Assembly: GCF_019656055.1 (NCBI RefSeq)
Contig: NZ_BPKY01000001.1
Coordinates: 248,001 to 312,000 of the forward strand
Reading direction: 5' to 3'
Length of the DNA: 64,000 nt
Source of the DNA: Leuconostoc miyukkimchii
GTDB lineage: Bacteria; Bacillota; Bacilli; Lactobacillales; Lactobacillaceae
Of the stretch, positions 7,998 to 17,687 are shown in pieces; position 1 is the first letter of the stretch; the number at the start of each line of letters is the position of its first letter. The position numbers were made by a program, and so were the translations under genes. The notes under the pieces were generated by a model. That model searched no databases. It saw only the letters and a list, made by a program, of their open reading frames with translations, and was not told the DNA's origin.

Positions 7998-8672
7998 ATG
8001 AAAATTGGAATTATTACGCCAATGGCGGAAGAAAAAGTTGCTTTAATTGCTGCTTTGGAGAACACAGTTACAAAGCAACATGGCGGCACTGAAATTACAA
8101 CTGGTCAATACAAGGGGCACGAAGTTATTTTAACTGAATCAGGTATTGGTAAAGTTGCTGCTGCGGCAGCAACAACAGTTATGATTGATAACTTCACACC
8201 TGATTTAGTTGTTAATACTGGTTCTGCAGGTGCACTAGATCCTGATTTAAAAATTGGGGATGAGGTAATTGGAACACGTGTTGCTTATTCTGATGTTGAC
8301 GTTACCGCTTTTGGTTATGAGTTTGGTCAACTACCTAATAGACCCTTATATTATGAAGCTGATAAGCAGGTAATAGAAGATTTTAAACAGCTAACAAAAG
8401 TACGAGAAGGATTGATTGTTTCAGGCGATCAATTTGTCCAAGCTGATGCCAAAAAAGCAATCTTATTGCATTTTCCTGATGCATTACTTGCTGAAATGGA
8501 AGCAGCGGCAGTTGCGCAAGTAGCGTACCAATTCAATACACCATTCATTGTTTTACGTGGCGTATCAGACTTAGCAGATGGTGATTCTGATGTTGACTTC
8601 GATGAGTATGTGGTTGCAGCTGGAAAAGCTTCAGCTAAGTTGCTTCTATCATATCTGGATAGTAAGTCATAA
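7998..8672 (+). CDS. mtnN: 5'-methylthioadenosine/S-adenosylhomocysteine nucleosidase
   Basis: 224 residues, normal length. The family pattern is present: start MKIGIITPM.EE, then NTGSAGAL, and the EMEAAAVAQVAYQF segment holding the ribose-contacting Glu, followed by RGVSDLAD with the catalytic Asp. The enzyme hydrolyses MTA and SAH to adenine and the thioribose product, feeding methyl recycling and the AI-2 pathway. No ribosome-binding site lies near the ATG; the nearest strong one is about 100 nt upstream behind a predicted helix. A clear terminator follows. Confidence 0.95.
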   Translation: MKIGIITPMAEEKVALIAALENTVTKQHGGTEITTGQYKGHEVILTESGIGKVAAAAATTVMIDNFTPDLVVNTGSAGALDPDLKIGDEVIGTRVAYSDVDVTAFGYEFGQLPNRPLYYEADKQVIEDFKQLTKVREGLIVSGDQFVQADAKKAILLHFPDALLAEMEAAAVAQVAYQFNTPFIVLRGVSDLADGDSDVDFDEYVVAAGKASAKLLLSYLDSKS

Positions 8673-8677
8673 TGCGG

Positions 8678-8697
8678 GCCGCAATTGCGGCTTTTTT
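8678..8697 (+). terminator. mtnN terminator
   Basis: GCCGC-aatt-GCGGC palindrome (8678-8691) followed by six T. Confidence 0.88.
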
Positions 8698-8745
8698 GTA
8701 TCGTTTCAGTTGGCAAAATAACAGAATTTAGTTAAGGATTAAATA

Positions 8746-9402
8746 ATGATCGCAATATATAATTTAAAAGCGTTTGGTGACATTCTGATGATTGTTTTAG
8801 CACCTAATGCAGACAAACAAAACGTTACAACAGTCGGCCAAGTAACACGCATTCAAAATGCTGACACAAACGAAACTACAGGATTTAATATTTCTGGCGT
8901 TGGTAAAGACCTAGACCTGAGTGCGCAAAATGGACAAGTTTATTTAAATAGTAGCCAGATTAATATAATTAATAATGTTATTAATGCTGCCCAATTTGAC
9001 GACGTTTTGACTGAACAACCATCAAAATTAGTGGTTGGGCGTGTTAAAAATATGGTTGGGCACCCTGATTCCGACCATTTGTTTGTTACACAAACTGAAG
9101 TAAATGATGGTAAACTATTACAAATTGTTTCTGGTTCGCCAAATATGAGAGAAAACATTAAAGTTGTTGTTGCACAACCTGGGACAATGATGCCGTCAGG
9201 CGCGATAATTTGGGATGGTGCATTACGCGGTGTTGCTTCGAGTGGCATGATCGTTTCAGGACGTGAATTGGGCTTACCGCAGGCACCTGAAAAACCTGGT
9301 GCACTGGTCTTACCAGAAGATTTTGGTGAAATTGGACAGCCATTTGATTTTCAAAAGGCGCAAGATTTATACGTCAAGGGACTAGTAGATATTAATTATT
9401 AA
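8746..9402 (+). CDS. ytpR: YtpR family tRNA-binding protein
   Basis: 218 residues: an N-terminal DUF4479-like domain and, from about residue 95, an EMAP/PheT-type OB-fold tRNA-binding domain (VVGRVKNMVGHPDSDHLF, GSPNMR, VASSGMIVSGRELGL). It resembles the N-terminal part of the PheRS beta chain without the catalytic unit. AAGGA precedes ATG 8746. In Bacillus relatives ytpR likewise lies near murC. The precise cellular role is not established; RNA binding is inferred from the fold. Confidence 0.88.
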   Translation: MIAIYNLKAFGDILMIVLAPNADKQNVTTVGQVTRIQNADTNETTGFNISGVGKDLDLSAQNGQVYLNSSQINIINNVINAAQFDDVLTEQPSKLVVGRVKNMVGHPDSDHLFVTQTEVNDGKLLQIVSGSPNMRENIKVVVAQPGTMMPSGAIIWDGALRGVASSGMIVSGRELGLPQAPEKPGALVLPEDFGEIGQPFDFQKAQDLYVKGLVDINY

Positions 9403-9403
9403 A

Positions 9404-9544
9404 ATGTTAGTACAAGATAAATTGAAAAATAAACCACGTATTTATCGTATGTTAAATGATGAGAATACGAAATACAAAAATTTGATTTTTGAGTTACGTA
9501 AAGGTGAGTTACAATACTTTACTTTTATAAATGAGGGGAAATAA
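9404..9544 (+). CDS. Conserved-looking 46-aa protein overlapping murC
   Basis: A 47-codon frame opens 1 nt after the ytpR stop and ends TAA at 9542-9544, overlapping the murC ATG by one base (TAATG). The product is basic, begins MLVQDKLKNK and ends FTFINEGK, with an alternating charged/hydrophobic pattern that could form a small alpha/beta unit. The murC ribosome-binding site GAGGGGA lies within its last codons, the expected arrangement for translational coupling. No close SD of its own is visible. Too short for usual gene callers; function unknown. Confidence 0.6.
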   Translation: MLVQDKLKNKPRIYRMLNDENTKYKNLIFELRKGELQYFTFINEGK

Positions 9545-10878
9545 TGTCTAAAACATATTATTTTATTGGTATTAAAGGAACTGGCATGGGGCCATTGGCT
9601 CAAATTTTACACGACCAAGGAAATACTGTGCTTGGTTCAGATATTGATAATTATACTTATACGCAGGCGCCACTAGAAGCGGCTGGCATTAAAATACTAC
9701 CTTTTTCTGAAAAAAATGTTGATGATTATCGCGATGCTATTTTTGTGCGTGGGAATGCATTTTCTGATGATCAAGTTGAGGTTGCTCGTGCGTTAAAGTT
9801 GCAGGTTACAATGATTTCTTATCCTGATGCGGTTCAAGAACAAATTATGCAAACAACTTCAATTGCTGTTGCCGGAGCTCATGGTAAAACTTCTACTACA
9901 GGACTGCTAGCGCATGTATTAAAAAACATTGCCCCAACTTCTTATTTAATTGGGGATGGTACAGGCCGTGGCGTACCTAACTCGCAGTTTTTTGTTGTTG
10001 AAGCTGATGAATATCGCCGTCATTTTAAGGATTATGCACCAGATTACGCTATTTTAACCAATATTGATTTTGATCATCCTGATTATTATAAAGGCATTGA
10101 AGATGTAACAAATGCATTTTCTGATTTTGCTAATCATGTAAAAAAAGCTATTTTTGCTTGGGGAGACGACGTTCATTTACGTGCCTTAAAACCTCAAGCA
10201 GATGTTTATTATTATGGTACTAATCCTGAAAAAGATGATTTTGTTGCAACAAATATTCGCAAGTCAACTCAAGGATCACATTTTAATGTAGTTTTCCGTG
10301 GCGAAACGCTAGGAGAATTTTCGGTCCCACTATTTGGACAACATAGTATTTTAAATGCGTTAGCTGTTATTGCAGTGGCTTATATAGAAAAAGTGGATTT
10401 AGACTTAATTCGTGAGTATCTAATGACTTATCAGGGCGTTAAACGACGCTTTAGTGAAAAGCAAATTGCTGATATTACAGTAATTGATGATTATGCTCAT
10501 CATCCAACAGAAATTGATGCGACGCTTGATGCTGCTCGTCAAAAATATCCAAACAAGCAAATCATCGCAATATTCCAACCACATACCTATTCACGTGTTA
10601 TTGCGTACAAGGATGAATTTGCTAAAAGCTTAGAAGCAGCAGATAAAGTTTATTTAGCAAATATTTTTGGTTCTGCTCGCGAGAAGGCTGGTGCAGTTAC
10701 TTCTGCCGAAATTGGTGATGAGATTAGTAAATTTGGTGGTATTATCGAAGAAGATAACATGAGTTTGTTAATGCCATATGAAAATGCCGTGATGGTGTTT
10801 ATGGGAGCCGGTGATATTGAAAAGTATGAATTTGCTTATGAAAAATTGCTGGGACAATTGCGAACTGATTTACAGTAA
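9544..10878 (+). CDS. murC: UDP-N-acetylmuramate--L-alanine ligase
   Basis: 444 residues, typical length. The N-terminal UDP-binding segment is FIGIKGTGMGPLA, the ATP-binding P-loop is AGAHGKTSTT near residue 115, followed by EADEYRRHF and the central Mur ligase NIDFDHPDYY; the C-terminal domain has DDYAHHPTEI. The cytoplasmic enzyme adds L-Ala to UDP-MurNAc, the first peptide step of peptidoglycan synthesis. GAGGGGA is 5 nt upstream of ATG. It is last in the ytpR-smallORF-murC unit. Confidence 0.96.
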   Translation: MSKTYYFIGIKGTGMGPLAQILHDQGNTVLGSDIDNYTYTQAPLEAAGIKILPFSEKNVDDYRDAIFVRGNAFSDDQVEVARALKLQVTMISYPDAVQEQIMQTTSIAVAGAHGKTSTTGLLAHVLKNIAPTSYLIGDGTGRGVPNSQFFVVEADEYRRHFKDYAPDYAILTNIDFDHPDYYKGIEDVTNAFSDFANHVKKAIFAWGDDVHLRALKPQADVYYYGTNPEKDDFVATNIRKSTQGSHFNVVFRGETLGEFSVPLFGQHSILNALAVIAVAYIEKVDLDLIREYLMTYQGVKRRFSEKQIADITVIDDYAHHPTEIDATLDAARQKYPNKQIIAIFQPHTYSRVIAYKDEFAKSLEAADKVYLANIFGSAREKAGAVTSAEIGDEISKFGGIIEEDNMSLLMPYENAVMVFMGAGDIEKYEFAYEKLLGQLRTDLQ

Positions 10879-10937
10879 TTATATTTTTTAAGTGTTATAT
10901 TAACAACATTGTTTTAATATATTTTTAATGTACTCTC

Positions 10938-10957
10938 TGGTATAATTAACTATAACC
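10938..10957 (+). promoter_or_regulatory. Promoter with overlapping inverted repeat before the BI-1 gene
   Basis: TGGTATAAT (10938-10946) is an extended -10. It lies inside an inverted repeat CTCTGGT ... ACCAGAG that could be an operator or an RNA hairpin at the 5' end. No good -35 is visible. An 80-nt leader follows to ATG 11035. Confidence 0.6.
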
Positions 10958-11034
10958 AGAGATGGTAACTGGAGTGATGTTGTAACATACTCGAAGAAAC
11001 AACTGGGGAATAAATGTAATGCGAGGAGACTCAA

Positions 11035-11754
11035 ATGGATAATTTTAATATTAATACGCGTCGTGATGTGACGGGTATGGATGAAGGCATGCGTGCCTTT
11101 TTCAAGCAAACATATAGTTTTATGGGAATTGCTGTATTGGTGACGGCAATAACAGGATTTATTGTAAAACAGTTTTTCTTGCCACAAATTGTTAGTTTAA
11201 TTGCCGGTAATTTTATTGGCGCACTGGCCCTCATTGGTATTCAACTTCTAATTATAACAATGATTAGTCGTGCAACATTTAAAAACCCAGCAAGGGCATT
11301 TGGATTGTTGATGGCTTTTGCAGTTGTTGAAGGGTTAACTCTTGGGTTACTCTTAGCAATTTATACTGGTGCTTCAGTCGCAATGGCGTTTGTATCAGCT
11401 GCCGCTGTTTTCGGTGCAATGGCAGCATATGGCACATTTACGAAGCGTGATTTGACTGGTTTGGGATCAATACTTTTTGGATTGCTAATTGGTTTGTTGG
11501 TTGCAATGATTGTGAATTTGATATTCTATAATGGGATTGTTTCCTTGTTAGTTTCAGTTGCAAGTGTGTTTGTATTCTCATTATATACAGCTTATGATAA
11601 TCAAAATTTGAAGCTAATGTACAGTCAATTTGCAGGTCAAGCAGATACGACAGGATTAGCAGTAAACGGTGCCTTGCGTTTGTATCTTGATTTCATCAAC
11701 TTGTTCTTTGCTCTTATCAGAATTTTTGGTGTTACCGGTGGAACAAGAGATTAA
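11035..11754 (+). CDS. Bax inhibitor-1 (YetJ/YccA-like) membrane protein
   Basis: 239 residues with seven predicted membrane helices and the C-terminal family signature (LYTAYDNQNL, then ALRLYLDFINLFFALIRIFG). Bacterial BI-1 proteins are integral membrane proteins; the Bacillus member YetJ is a pH-sensitive calcium leak channel. Acidic residues in the last helices fit that mechanism. GCGAGGAGA gives a strong ribosome-binding site. It has its own promoter and terminator and is therefore probably monocistronic. Confidence 0.9.
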   Translation: MDNFNINTRRDVTGMDEGMRAFFKQTYSFMGIAVLVTAITGFIVKQFFLPQIVSLIAGNFIGALALIGIQLLIITMISRATFKNPARAFGLLMAFAVVEGLTLGLLLAIYTGASVAMAFVSAAAVFGAMAAYGTFTKRDLTGLGSILFGLLIGLLVAMIVNLIFYNGIVSLLVSVASVFVFSLYTAYDNQNLKLMYSQFAGQADTTGLAVNGALRLYLDFINLFFALIRIFGVTGGTRD

Positions 11755-11775
11755 GTTTTGAATATAGTTAAATTT

Positions 11776-11798
11776 AACAGCCTCAGGGCTGTTTTTTT
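11776..11798 (+). terminator. BI-1 gene terminator
   Basis: AACAGCC (11776-11782) pairs with GGCTGTT (11787-11793), 4-nt loop, and the T-run follows. Confidence 0.9.
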
Positions 11799-11830
11799 GT
11801 TACACTAGAAGATAGATAAAGGACTATAAA

Positions 11831-14512
11831 ATGACAAAAAAACTACTTTTAATTGATGGTAATTCACTTGCGTTTCGGGCTTTTTATGCGATGTATAATC
11901 AGCTTGACCGTATGATTTCACATAAAGGATTGCACACAAACGCGTTGGTCGCGTTCAATAATTTTTTGGACAAAATTGTTGAGCCAATGCAACCTGATTT
12001 AGCTTTAGTAGCTTGGGATGCAGCCTCTGGAAAAGATACATTTCGTGGTAATTTGTATCCTGAATACAAAGATGGTCGATCAAAAGCACCGGCTGAGTTT
12101 GTAGAGCAATTCCCATATTTACGTGAAATGGTGGCGTTACACGGTTTACGAAATTATGAGCAGGCAGGTCTGGAAGCAGATGATATTATTGGCACATTTT
12201 CTCGGCTTGGTGAACAAGCGGGATATAACGTCATAATTGTAACAGGGGATCAAGATTTAACACAGTTAGCCACGGAAAATATCACGGTAAATGTTACAAA
12301 AAAAGGTGTTACAGAAATCGAACGTTACACGCCAGAGTATATTATGGAAAAGTTTGGGATCACACCTTTGCAAATTATTGAAAAAAAGGCGTTGACTGGG
12401 GATACCTCAGACAACTACCCAGGAGTTACTAAAGTTGGTGAAAAAACCGCTTTAAAATTGCTAGCAGAGTATCATGATATTCATAATTTGTATGAAAATA
12501 TTGCAGATATGAAACAATCGAAAATGAAAGATAATTTGATAAATGACCGTCAATCAGCTTTTCGTGCGAAACAATTAGCGACCATTTTAACTGAGGCTAC
12601 GTTAGATTTACCACTTGAAGAAATAGAATTTCGTGGTATTGATTTTGATAAACTAGTGACGTTTTATGAAGAATTAGATTTTAAGCAGCAACTTGCTAAA
12701 ATTAAGGCACTGCAAAAGTCAGGACAAATTGCTGGTAACCAGAATACAGATGAAAAGTCTATTAATGTGGTTACGCTTCAGGAAGAAAATTTGCAGGCAG
12801 TCTCTATGTTGAGTGGCAAAATCGCAATTCATATTGAGGTTGCTGGTCCAAATTATCATAATGATGCCATGATCGGTTTTGTTATTGGTAACCAAACAAC
12901 AGGCTATTATGGCAGTCGTGACTTAACTTTGTTACAAAAACCAGAATTAAAAGCAGTGATTGAGAATGAATCAATTACTAAAAATGTGTTTAACTTAAAG
13001 GCTCAAATTATTTTGTTTAAACGTCTTGGGTTAGATTTAAAGGGTACAAAGTTTGATTTTTTGTTAGCTGCCTATTTGCTTGATACAACTGATAATGATA
13101 ACGAGTTGTCAACATTGGCACAACGTTTTGACTTTTACTTACTACCTGATGAAGAAGTTTACGGTAAAGGTGCAAAGTTTGCAATACCTGAAGATACTGC
13201 ACGTGTGTTGGTACATTTGGCACACAAGGCTGATCTTTTAATGCAACTTGAAGAACCTGCTTTTGATGCACTACAAGCACATGAACAGACACACTTATAT
13301 ACAGAAATAGAGTTTCCTTTAGCAAAAGTACTCGCTGAAATGGAATTTAGAGGTATCAAAATTAATCAGCAGCGGTTACGTGATATCGGGGATGATTTAG
13401 AGGAGAAAATTCATACTCTAGAGGCTGCTATCTACACTGAGGCTGGGGAGCAGTTTAATATTAATTCTCCAAAACAATTGGGTGTCCTTCTTTTTGAAAA
13501 AATGGGATTACCAGTGATTAAGCGAACAAAGACAGGTTATTCTACGGCTGTTGATGTTTTAGAGAAACTGGCATCGCAGGCACCAATAGTTGATTATATT
13601 TTGCAGTATCGGCAATTAGCTAAATTAAAATCAACCTATATTGAAGGTTTATTAGCAGTGGTTCACGAAAAAGATAGTAAAATTCACACACGTTATTTAC
13701 AAACTTTAACGCAAACTGGCAGACTATCTTCTGTTGATCCAAATTTACAAAATATTCCAATGCGTACCGAAGCAGGTCGACAAATTCGTACAGCTTTTGT
13801 ACCAAGTCAACCCAATTGGCAAATATTTGGAGCGGATTATTCGCAAATTGAACTTCGAGTTTTAGCTCACATGACTGGTGACGCAAATATGCAAAGGGCA
13901 TTTTTGAATGGTGAAGATATTCATGCAGAAACTGCTCGTGCAGTTTTTGGATTGGATAATGATGGTGTCGTTGATCCATTAATGCGTCGTACTGCAAAAG
14001 CTGTTAATTTTGGTATTGTCTACGGTATTTCTGACTTTGGATTAGCAAACAATTTAGGTATTTCAAGGGCTGAAGCAAAGCGTTTTATTGAAACATATTT
14101 TAAGGAATTTCCTCAAATTCATGAGTGGATGTCAAAAATTAAAGAAACAGCGCACGAAAAAGGATATGTTGAAACAATTGCTAAGCGTCGCCGCTATCTA
14201 CCAGATATAGGCTCAAAAAATTTTAATTTGCGTAGCTTTGCAGAACGGACTGCAATGAATTCACCAATTCAAGGATCAGCAGCAGATATTATAAAAATAG
14301 CCATGATTAAAGTAGCTGATGCTATAAAAAATAACAATATGAAAGCACGTATGTTACTACAAGTTCACGATGAATTAATATTTGAAGCACCAATTGACGA
14401 GATTGAGGAACTGACTGAATTAGTGACTACTGTAATGGACTCAGCTGTGGTTTTGGATGTACCTATGCGTGTTGAAAGTCATTACGGTAATACATGGTAT
14501 GATGCTAAATAA
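11831..14512 (+). CDS. polA: DNA polymerase I
   Basis: 893 residues. The N-terminal 5'-3' exonuclease/flap nuclease (about 1-290) has LLIDGNSLAFRAF, the acidic EADDIIG and TGDQDLTQL, and the KALTGDTSDNYPG loop. The middle 3'-5' exonuclease-like domain has lost its DxE motif (IHIEVAG in its place), as in Bacillus Pol I, so proofreading is not expected. The polymerase domain contains motif A (GADYSQIELRVLAH), the O helix (RRTAKAVNFGIVYG) and motif C (QVHDELIFE). It works in repair and Okazaki fragment maturation. AAAGGAC precedes ATG. Confidence 0.97.
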   Translation: MTKKLLLIDGNSLAFRAFYAMYNQLDRMISHKGLHTNALVAFNNFLDKIVEPMQPDLALVAWDAASGKDTFRGNLYPEYKDGRSKAPAEFVEQFPYLREMVALHGLRNYEQAGLEADDIIGTFSRLGEQAGYNVIIVTGDQDLTQLATENITVNVTKKGVTEIERYTPEYIMEKFGITPLQIIEKKALTGDTSDNYPGVTKVGEKTALKLLAEYHDIHNLYENIADMKQSKMKDNLINDRQSAFRAKQLATILTEATLDLPLEEIEFRGIDFDKLVTFYEELDFKQQLAKIKALQKSGQIAGNQNTDEKSINVVTLQEENLQAVSMLSGKIAIHIEVAGPNYHNDAMIGFVIGNQTTGYYGSRDLTLLQKPELKAVIENESITKNVFNLKAQIILFKRLGLDLKGTKFDFLLAAYLLDTTDNDNELSTLAQRFDFYLLPDEEVYGKGAKFAIPEDTARVLVHLAHKADLLMQLEEPAFDALQAHEQTHLYTEIEFPLAKVLAEMEFRGIKINQQRLRDIGDDLEEKIHTLEAAIYTEAGEQFNINSPKQLGVLLFEKMGLPVIKRTKTGYSTAVDVLEKLASQAPIVDYILQYRQLAKLKSTYIEGLLAVVHEKDSKIHTRYLQTLTQTGRLSSVDPNLQNIPMRTEAGRQIRTAFVPSQPNWQIFGADYSQIELRVLAHMTGDANMQRAFLNGEDIHAETARAVFGLDNDGVVDPLMRRTAKAVNFGIVYGISDFGLANNLGISRAEAKRFIETYFKEFPQIHEWMSKIKETAHEKGYVETIAKRRRYLPDIGSKNFNLRSFAERTAMNSPIQGSAADIIKIAMIKVADAIKNNNMKARMLLQVHDELIFEAPIDEIEELTELVTTVMDSAVVLDVPMRVESHYGNTWYDAK

Positions 14513-14550
14513 ATGTTATTTTTAAAATAATCAAGTGCATATCACCTCCA

Positions 14551-14567
14551 TGTCATAAAACCTAACA
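14551..14567. promoter_or_regulatory. GlnR operator
   Basis: TGTCA-N7-TAACA matches the GlnR/TnrA consensus TGTNAN7TNACA exactly and sits 61 nt upstream of the glnR start. Autoregulation of glnR-glnA by GlnR with glutamine synthetase is established in Firmicutes. Confidence 0.85.
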
Positions 14568-14627
14568 CATATTCGCAAAACTGTTAAATATCAATTAAAA
14601 TAAAAGTATGTTAGCGGAGGTTGTGAA

Positions 14628-14963
14628 ATGAGCGAACGTGAACTGAGAAGAAATTTAGCGATCTTACCCATTGGCACAGTTCGTGAGCTTACATTATTAA
14701 CGGATCGTCAGATTCGTTATTATGAGCAACATCAACTGGTCAATCCTGCGCGTGGTAATGGCGGACAACGCCGCTTTTCATTAAATGATATTGATCGTTT
14801 ACTTGAAATTAAAGACTTTTTAGATGCAGGGGATTCGATAAAAGATATTCAGGAAATTTTCGCAAAACAACATCGTAAAGCAGTTGGAAAACAGGATTCG
14901 GATTCAGCACTACGACGATCATTACAGAAAGAATTTGCTCAAATTGGTCGTTTCAGTCGTTGA
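14628..14963 (+). CDS. glnR: MerR-family nitrogen repressor GlnR
   Basis: 111 residues. A winged helix-turn-helix of the MerR type occupies the first 75 residues (TVRELTLLTDRQIRYYEQ, then NGGQRRFSLNDIDRLLEIK). The tail is short but ends in GRFSR, resembling the GlnR C-terminal region that senses feedback-inhibited glutamine synthetase. GGAGG precedes ATG. An exact GlnR box lies upstream and glnA follows 47 nt later, so this is the standard autoregulated pair controlling nitrogen genes. Confidence 0.93.
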   Translation: MSERELRRNLAILPIGTVRELTLLTDRQIRYYEQHQLVNPARGNGGQRRFSLNDIDRLLEIKDFLDAGDSIKDIQEIFAKQHRKAVGKQDSDSALRRSLQKEFAQIGRFSR

Positions 14964-15010
14964 TCAAAGTAGTGGATGTCTTACAGGTTTTATAAAAAGA
15001 AGGGGAACTC

Positions 15011-16357
15011 ATGGCACGAAAGTCATATACTAAAGAAGAAATCAACCAAATTGTTGTGGATGAAAATGTCGAATTTATTCGCGTGACATTCACAGATGTT
15101 CTTGGTGCAATTAAGAATGTGGAAGTACCAACGTCACAGTTGGATAAACTACTAAATAATAATTTGATGTTTGACGGCTCATCTATTGAAGGATTTGTTC
15201 GTATCAATGAATCAGATATGTATTTGTATCCTGACTTATCAACGTTTATGATTTTCCCATGGGCAACAGATGCGCATGGCGGAAAAGTTGCCCGGTTAAT
15301 TGCTGACGTATATACATCAGATCGTGAGCCATTTGCTGGTGATCCGCGTCATGCATTACGTCAAGTTTTGGATCAAGCTAAAGAAGCTGGATTTTCAGCA
15401 TTTAATGTAGGTACAGAACCTGAATTCTTCCTTTTCAAGTTAGATGCCAATGGTAATCCAACAACTGAGTTGAATGACAAGGGTGGCTATTTTGATTTGG
15501 CACCTCACGATAAAGGTGAAAACGTTCGTCGTGAAATTGTTCTAACATTAGAAAAAATGGGATTCGAAATTGAAGCCGCTCACCATGAGGTTGCCGAAGG
15601 GCAACATGAAGTTGATTTCAAGTATGCATCTGCCTTGGAAGCTGCCGATAATATTCAGACTTTTAAGTTGGTCGTTAAAACGATCGCACGTAAAAATGGT
15701 TATTATGCAACGTTTATGCCAAAACCAGTAGCTGGTATTAATGGTTCAGGTATGCATACAAATATGTCTTTGTTCCGTGATTCGGAAAATGCTTTTGAAG
15801 ATACATCTGATGAAATGGGATTGTCAAAGACAGCTTATAATTTTTTGGGTGGTCTATTGTCACATGCAACAGCATTTACAGCATTAGCAAACCCAACAGT
15901 TAATTCGTATAAGCGATTGACTCCTGGATTTGAGGCACCGGTTTATGTTGCATGGTCTGCATCAAATCGCTCACCAATGGTTCGTGTCCCAGCTTCTCGG
16001 GGTAAGTCAACACGTTTAGAATTACGATCAGTTGACCCAACAGCTAACCCATATACAACTTTAGCTGCGATTTTGGCCTCTGGCTTGGATGGTATTAAAA
16101 ATGAGCTTGAGCCGTTAGCATCAGTTGACAAAAACATTTATCTCATGGATGAAACTGAACGCACAAAAGCTGGTATTACTGATTTGCCTGATACGCTACT
16201 TGATGCGGTTCGCGAGTTAGCCATTGATGATACAATTACGTCAGCAATTGGGAATCACATTGTTGATAAATTTATTGAAGCCAAAAAAATTGAGTATACA
16301 TCATATCGTCAGTTTGTTTCAAAATGGGAAACAGATGCATATTTTGAAAACTATTAA
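15011..16357 (+). CDS. glnA: Glutamine synthetase type I
   Basis: 448 residues, typical of the GSI-alpha form lacking the adenylylation site. Recognised motifs: DGSSIEGF in the beta-grasp domain, GTEPEFFLF with metal-binding Glu, [24 protein letters not shown] and [15 protein letters not shown] with substrate-binding Arg residues. It condenses glutamate and ammonia with ATP in the cytoplasm and, when feedback-inhibited, activates GlnR. AAGGGG provides the ribosome-binding site. Transcribed with glnR. Confidence 0.97.
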   Translation: MARKSYTKEEINQIVVDENVEFIRVTFTDVLGAIKNVEVPTSQLDKLLNNNLMFDGSSIEGFVRINESDMYLYPDLSTFMIFPWATDAHGGKVARLIADVYTSDREPFAGDPRHALRQVLDQAKEAGFSAFNVGTEPEFFLFKLDANGNPTTELNDKGGYFDLAPHDKGENVRREIVLTLEKMGFEIEAAHHEVAEGQHEVDFKYASALEAADNIQTFKLVVKTIARKNGYYATFMPKPVAGINGSGMHTNMSLFRDSENAFEDTSDEMGLSKTAYNFLGGLLSHATAFTALANPTVNSYKRLTPGFEAPVYVAWSASNRSPMVRVPASRGKSTRLELRSVDPTANPYTTLAAILASGLDGIKNELEPLASVDKNIYLMDETERTKAGITDLPDTLLDAVRELAIDDTITSAIGNHIVDKFIEAKKIEYTSYRQFVSKWETDAYFENY

Positions 16358-16401
16358 TCACTAAATCAACAACACTAATTAATCAAATATGATAGTTCAC
16401 T

Positions 16402-16427
16402 AAAAGCCACGACATTTTGTAGCTTTT
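16402..16427 (+). terminator. glnA terminator (imperfect)
   Basis: AAAAGC-c-AC (16402-16410) pairs with GT-a-GCTTTT (16419-16427) with one internal mismatch, then more T. Position after glnA supports it. Confidence 0.6.
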
Positions 16428-16475
16428 TTGTTATGATAAGGGGAGTATTTTATTTGCTTTAGGAGTATTGTTGAT

Positions 16476-17480
16476 ATGAAAAAAATTACAATTAATTGGC
16501 GTAAGGTTTTATTAATTGCCGCCGTATTTCTTGCAAGCACTGTGATTCAAGTGTTAGCATTGAATGCATTTTTAATTCCTAATAAAGTTTTTTCCAGTGG
16601 CTTTAATGGTATAGCTCAGCTATTATCTATATTGTTTGAAAATGTATTCCACATTGGCTTGCAGCCTGGAATGTTTCTGATGATTTTCAATATTCCTATT
16701 GGAATTATTGGTTGGAAACTCATTGGTGGTCGATTTACTATTTTGAGCTTTTTGAATGCCATTACCGTATCAATTGTTCAAATTGTAGCGCCCACACAGG
16801 CATTAACGACAGAACCGTTATTAGCATCCTTATTTGGTGGTTTGTTGTTGGGTGTTTCAATCGGCTTAGCGTTACGTTATGGTTTTTCAACCGGTGGTAT
16901 GGATATTGTTGCTATGGTTGTCCAAAAGCGTACCGGAAGATCAATCGGTGCCCTGATGAATGGTATTAATTTCATAGTTGTAATTATTGCCGGTACATTT
17001 ATTGGTTGGCAAAATGCGTTATTTACGTTGATTGGTATTTATGCTACGGGTCGTGCGATTGATGCACTTTATACAGGCTATCAAAAGCTTACAGCTTTGA
17101 TTGTTACATCAAATGGTGATGACGTCGTGGAGGCGTTACATAGAGATTTAATCAGAGGTATTACAATTTTACCGTCAAAGGGTGCGTATACAAAACGCGA
17201 TTCAAGTACACTAATGATGGTATTATCACGCTATGAATTGGTTGAAATGCAAGAAATTGTTCATCGAACAGATCCAAAAGCATTTATCAACCTATTAAGT
17301 ACGGTAAGCGTCTCAGGAGAATTTTTCGATGCAGATCGACAATTACAAATGAGACATGCTGTTGCAGTGCCAAAACTTGAAACAATTGAAGCACAAATTG
17401 AAGCTGAAAAGCAATTAGAATCACAGCTTGATAAGTTAGAAGATGATGACACACTAAGTAGTCAGGAAGAGAGAAAGTAA
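16476..17480 (+). CDS. YitT family membrane protein
   Basis: 334 residues: about five or six membrane helices in the first 210 residues (YitT/DUF161 unit, with NAFLIPNKVFSSGFNG and GFSTGGMDIVAM) and a soluble C-terminal DUF2179 domain (SSTLMMVLSRYELVEM). The last 35 residues are a charged Gln/Glu-rich tail, possibly a helix. The Bacillus homologues are uncharacterised transporters or sensors. AGGAG at 16461-16465 precedes ATG 16476 by 10 nt. The next gene starts 2 nt after the stop. Confidence 0.85.
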   Translation: MKKITINWRKVLLIAAVFLASTVIQVLALNAFLIPNKVFSSGFNGIAQLLSILFENVFHIGLQPGMFLMIFNIPIGIIGWKLIGGRFTILSFLNAITVSIVQIVAPTQALTTEPLLASLFGGLLLGVSIGLALRYGFSTGGMDIVAMVVQKRTGRSIGALMNGINFIVVIIAGTFIGWQNALFTLIGIYATGRAIDALYTGYQKLTALIVTSNGDDVVEALHRDLIRGITILPSKGAYTKRDSSTLMMVLSRYELVEMQEIVHRTDPKAFINLLSTVSVSGEFFDADRQLQMRHAVAVPKLETIEAQIEAEKQLESQLDKLEDDDTLSSQEERK

Positions 17481-17482
17481 AA

Positions 17483-17668
17483 ATGCCTATTGTACAAGTC
17501 GAATTATTAGAAGGTCGAACACACGAACAACTTGCTAAACTGGTCAAGGATATCACTGATGTCATTGTGACAGATGCAGGTGCATCACGTGACGCTGTCC
17601 ACGTAATATTGCGTGAGATGCCAAAGGATCACTACGCAGTTGGTGGTGTTTTAAACAGTGATAAGTAA
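17483..17668 (+). CDS. 4-oxalocrotonate tautomerase-like protein
   Basis: 61 residues, the normal size for the 4-OT superfamily. The N-terminal MPIVQVELLEGR places the catalytic amino-terminal proline directly after the removed methionine; an Arg around position 36-45 region (VILREMPKDHYAVGG) fits the active site. These hexameric enzymes tautomerise enols, but the substrate in lactic acid bacteria is not known. It lies 2 nt after the YitT gene and shares the terminator with scrR on the other strand. Confidence 0.88.
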   Translation: MPIVQVELLEGRTHEQLAKLVKDITDVIVTDAGASRDAVHVILREMPKDHYAVGGVLNSDK

Positions 17669-17687
17669 TAGTAATTAATAGACGTAT

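Noticed and set aside
14953-15207. Minus-strand frame overlapping glnR/glnA, and similar long shadow frames opposite scrA, parE, infB and dnaK
   Set aside because: They lie opposite strongly conserved genes, lack ribosome-binding sites and recognisable domains.
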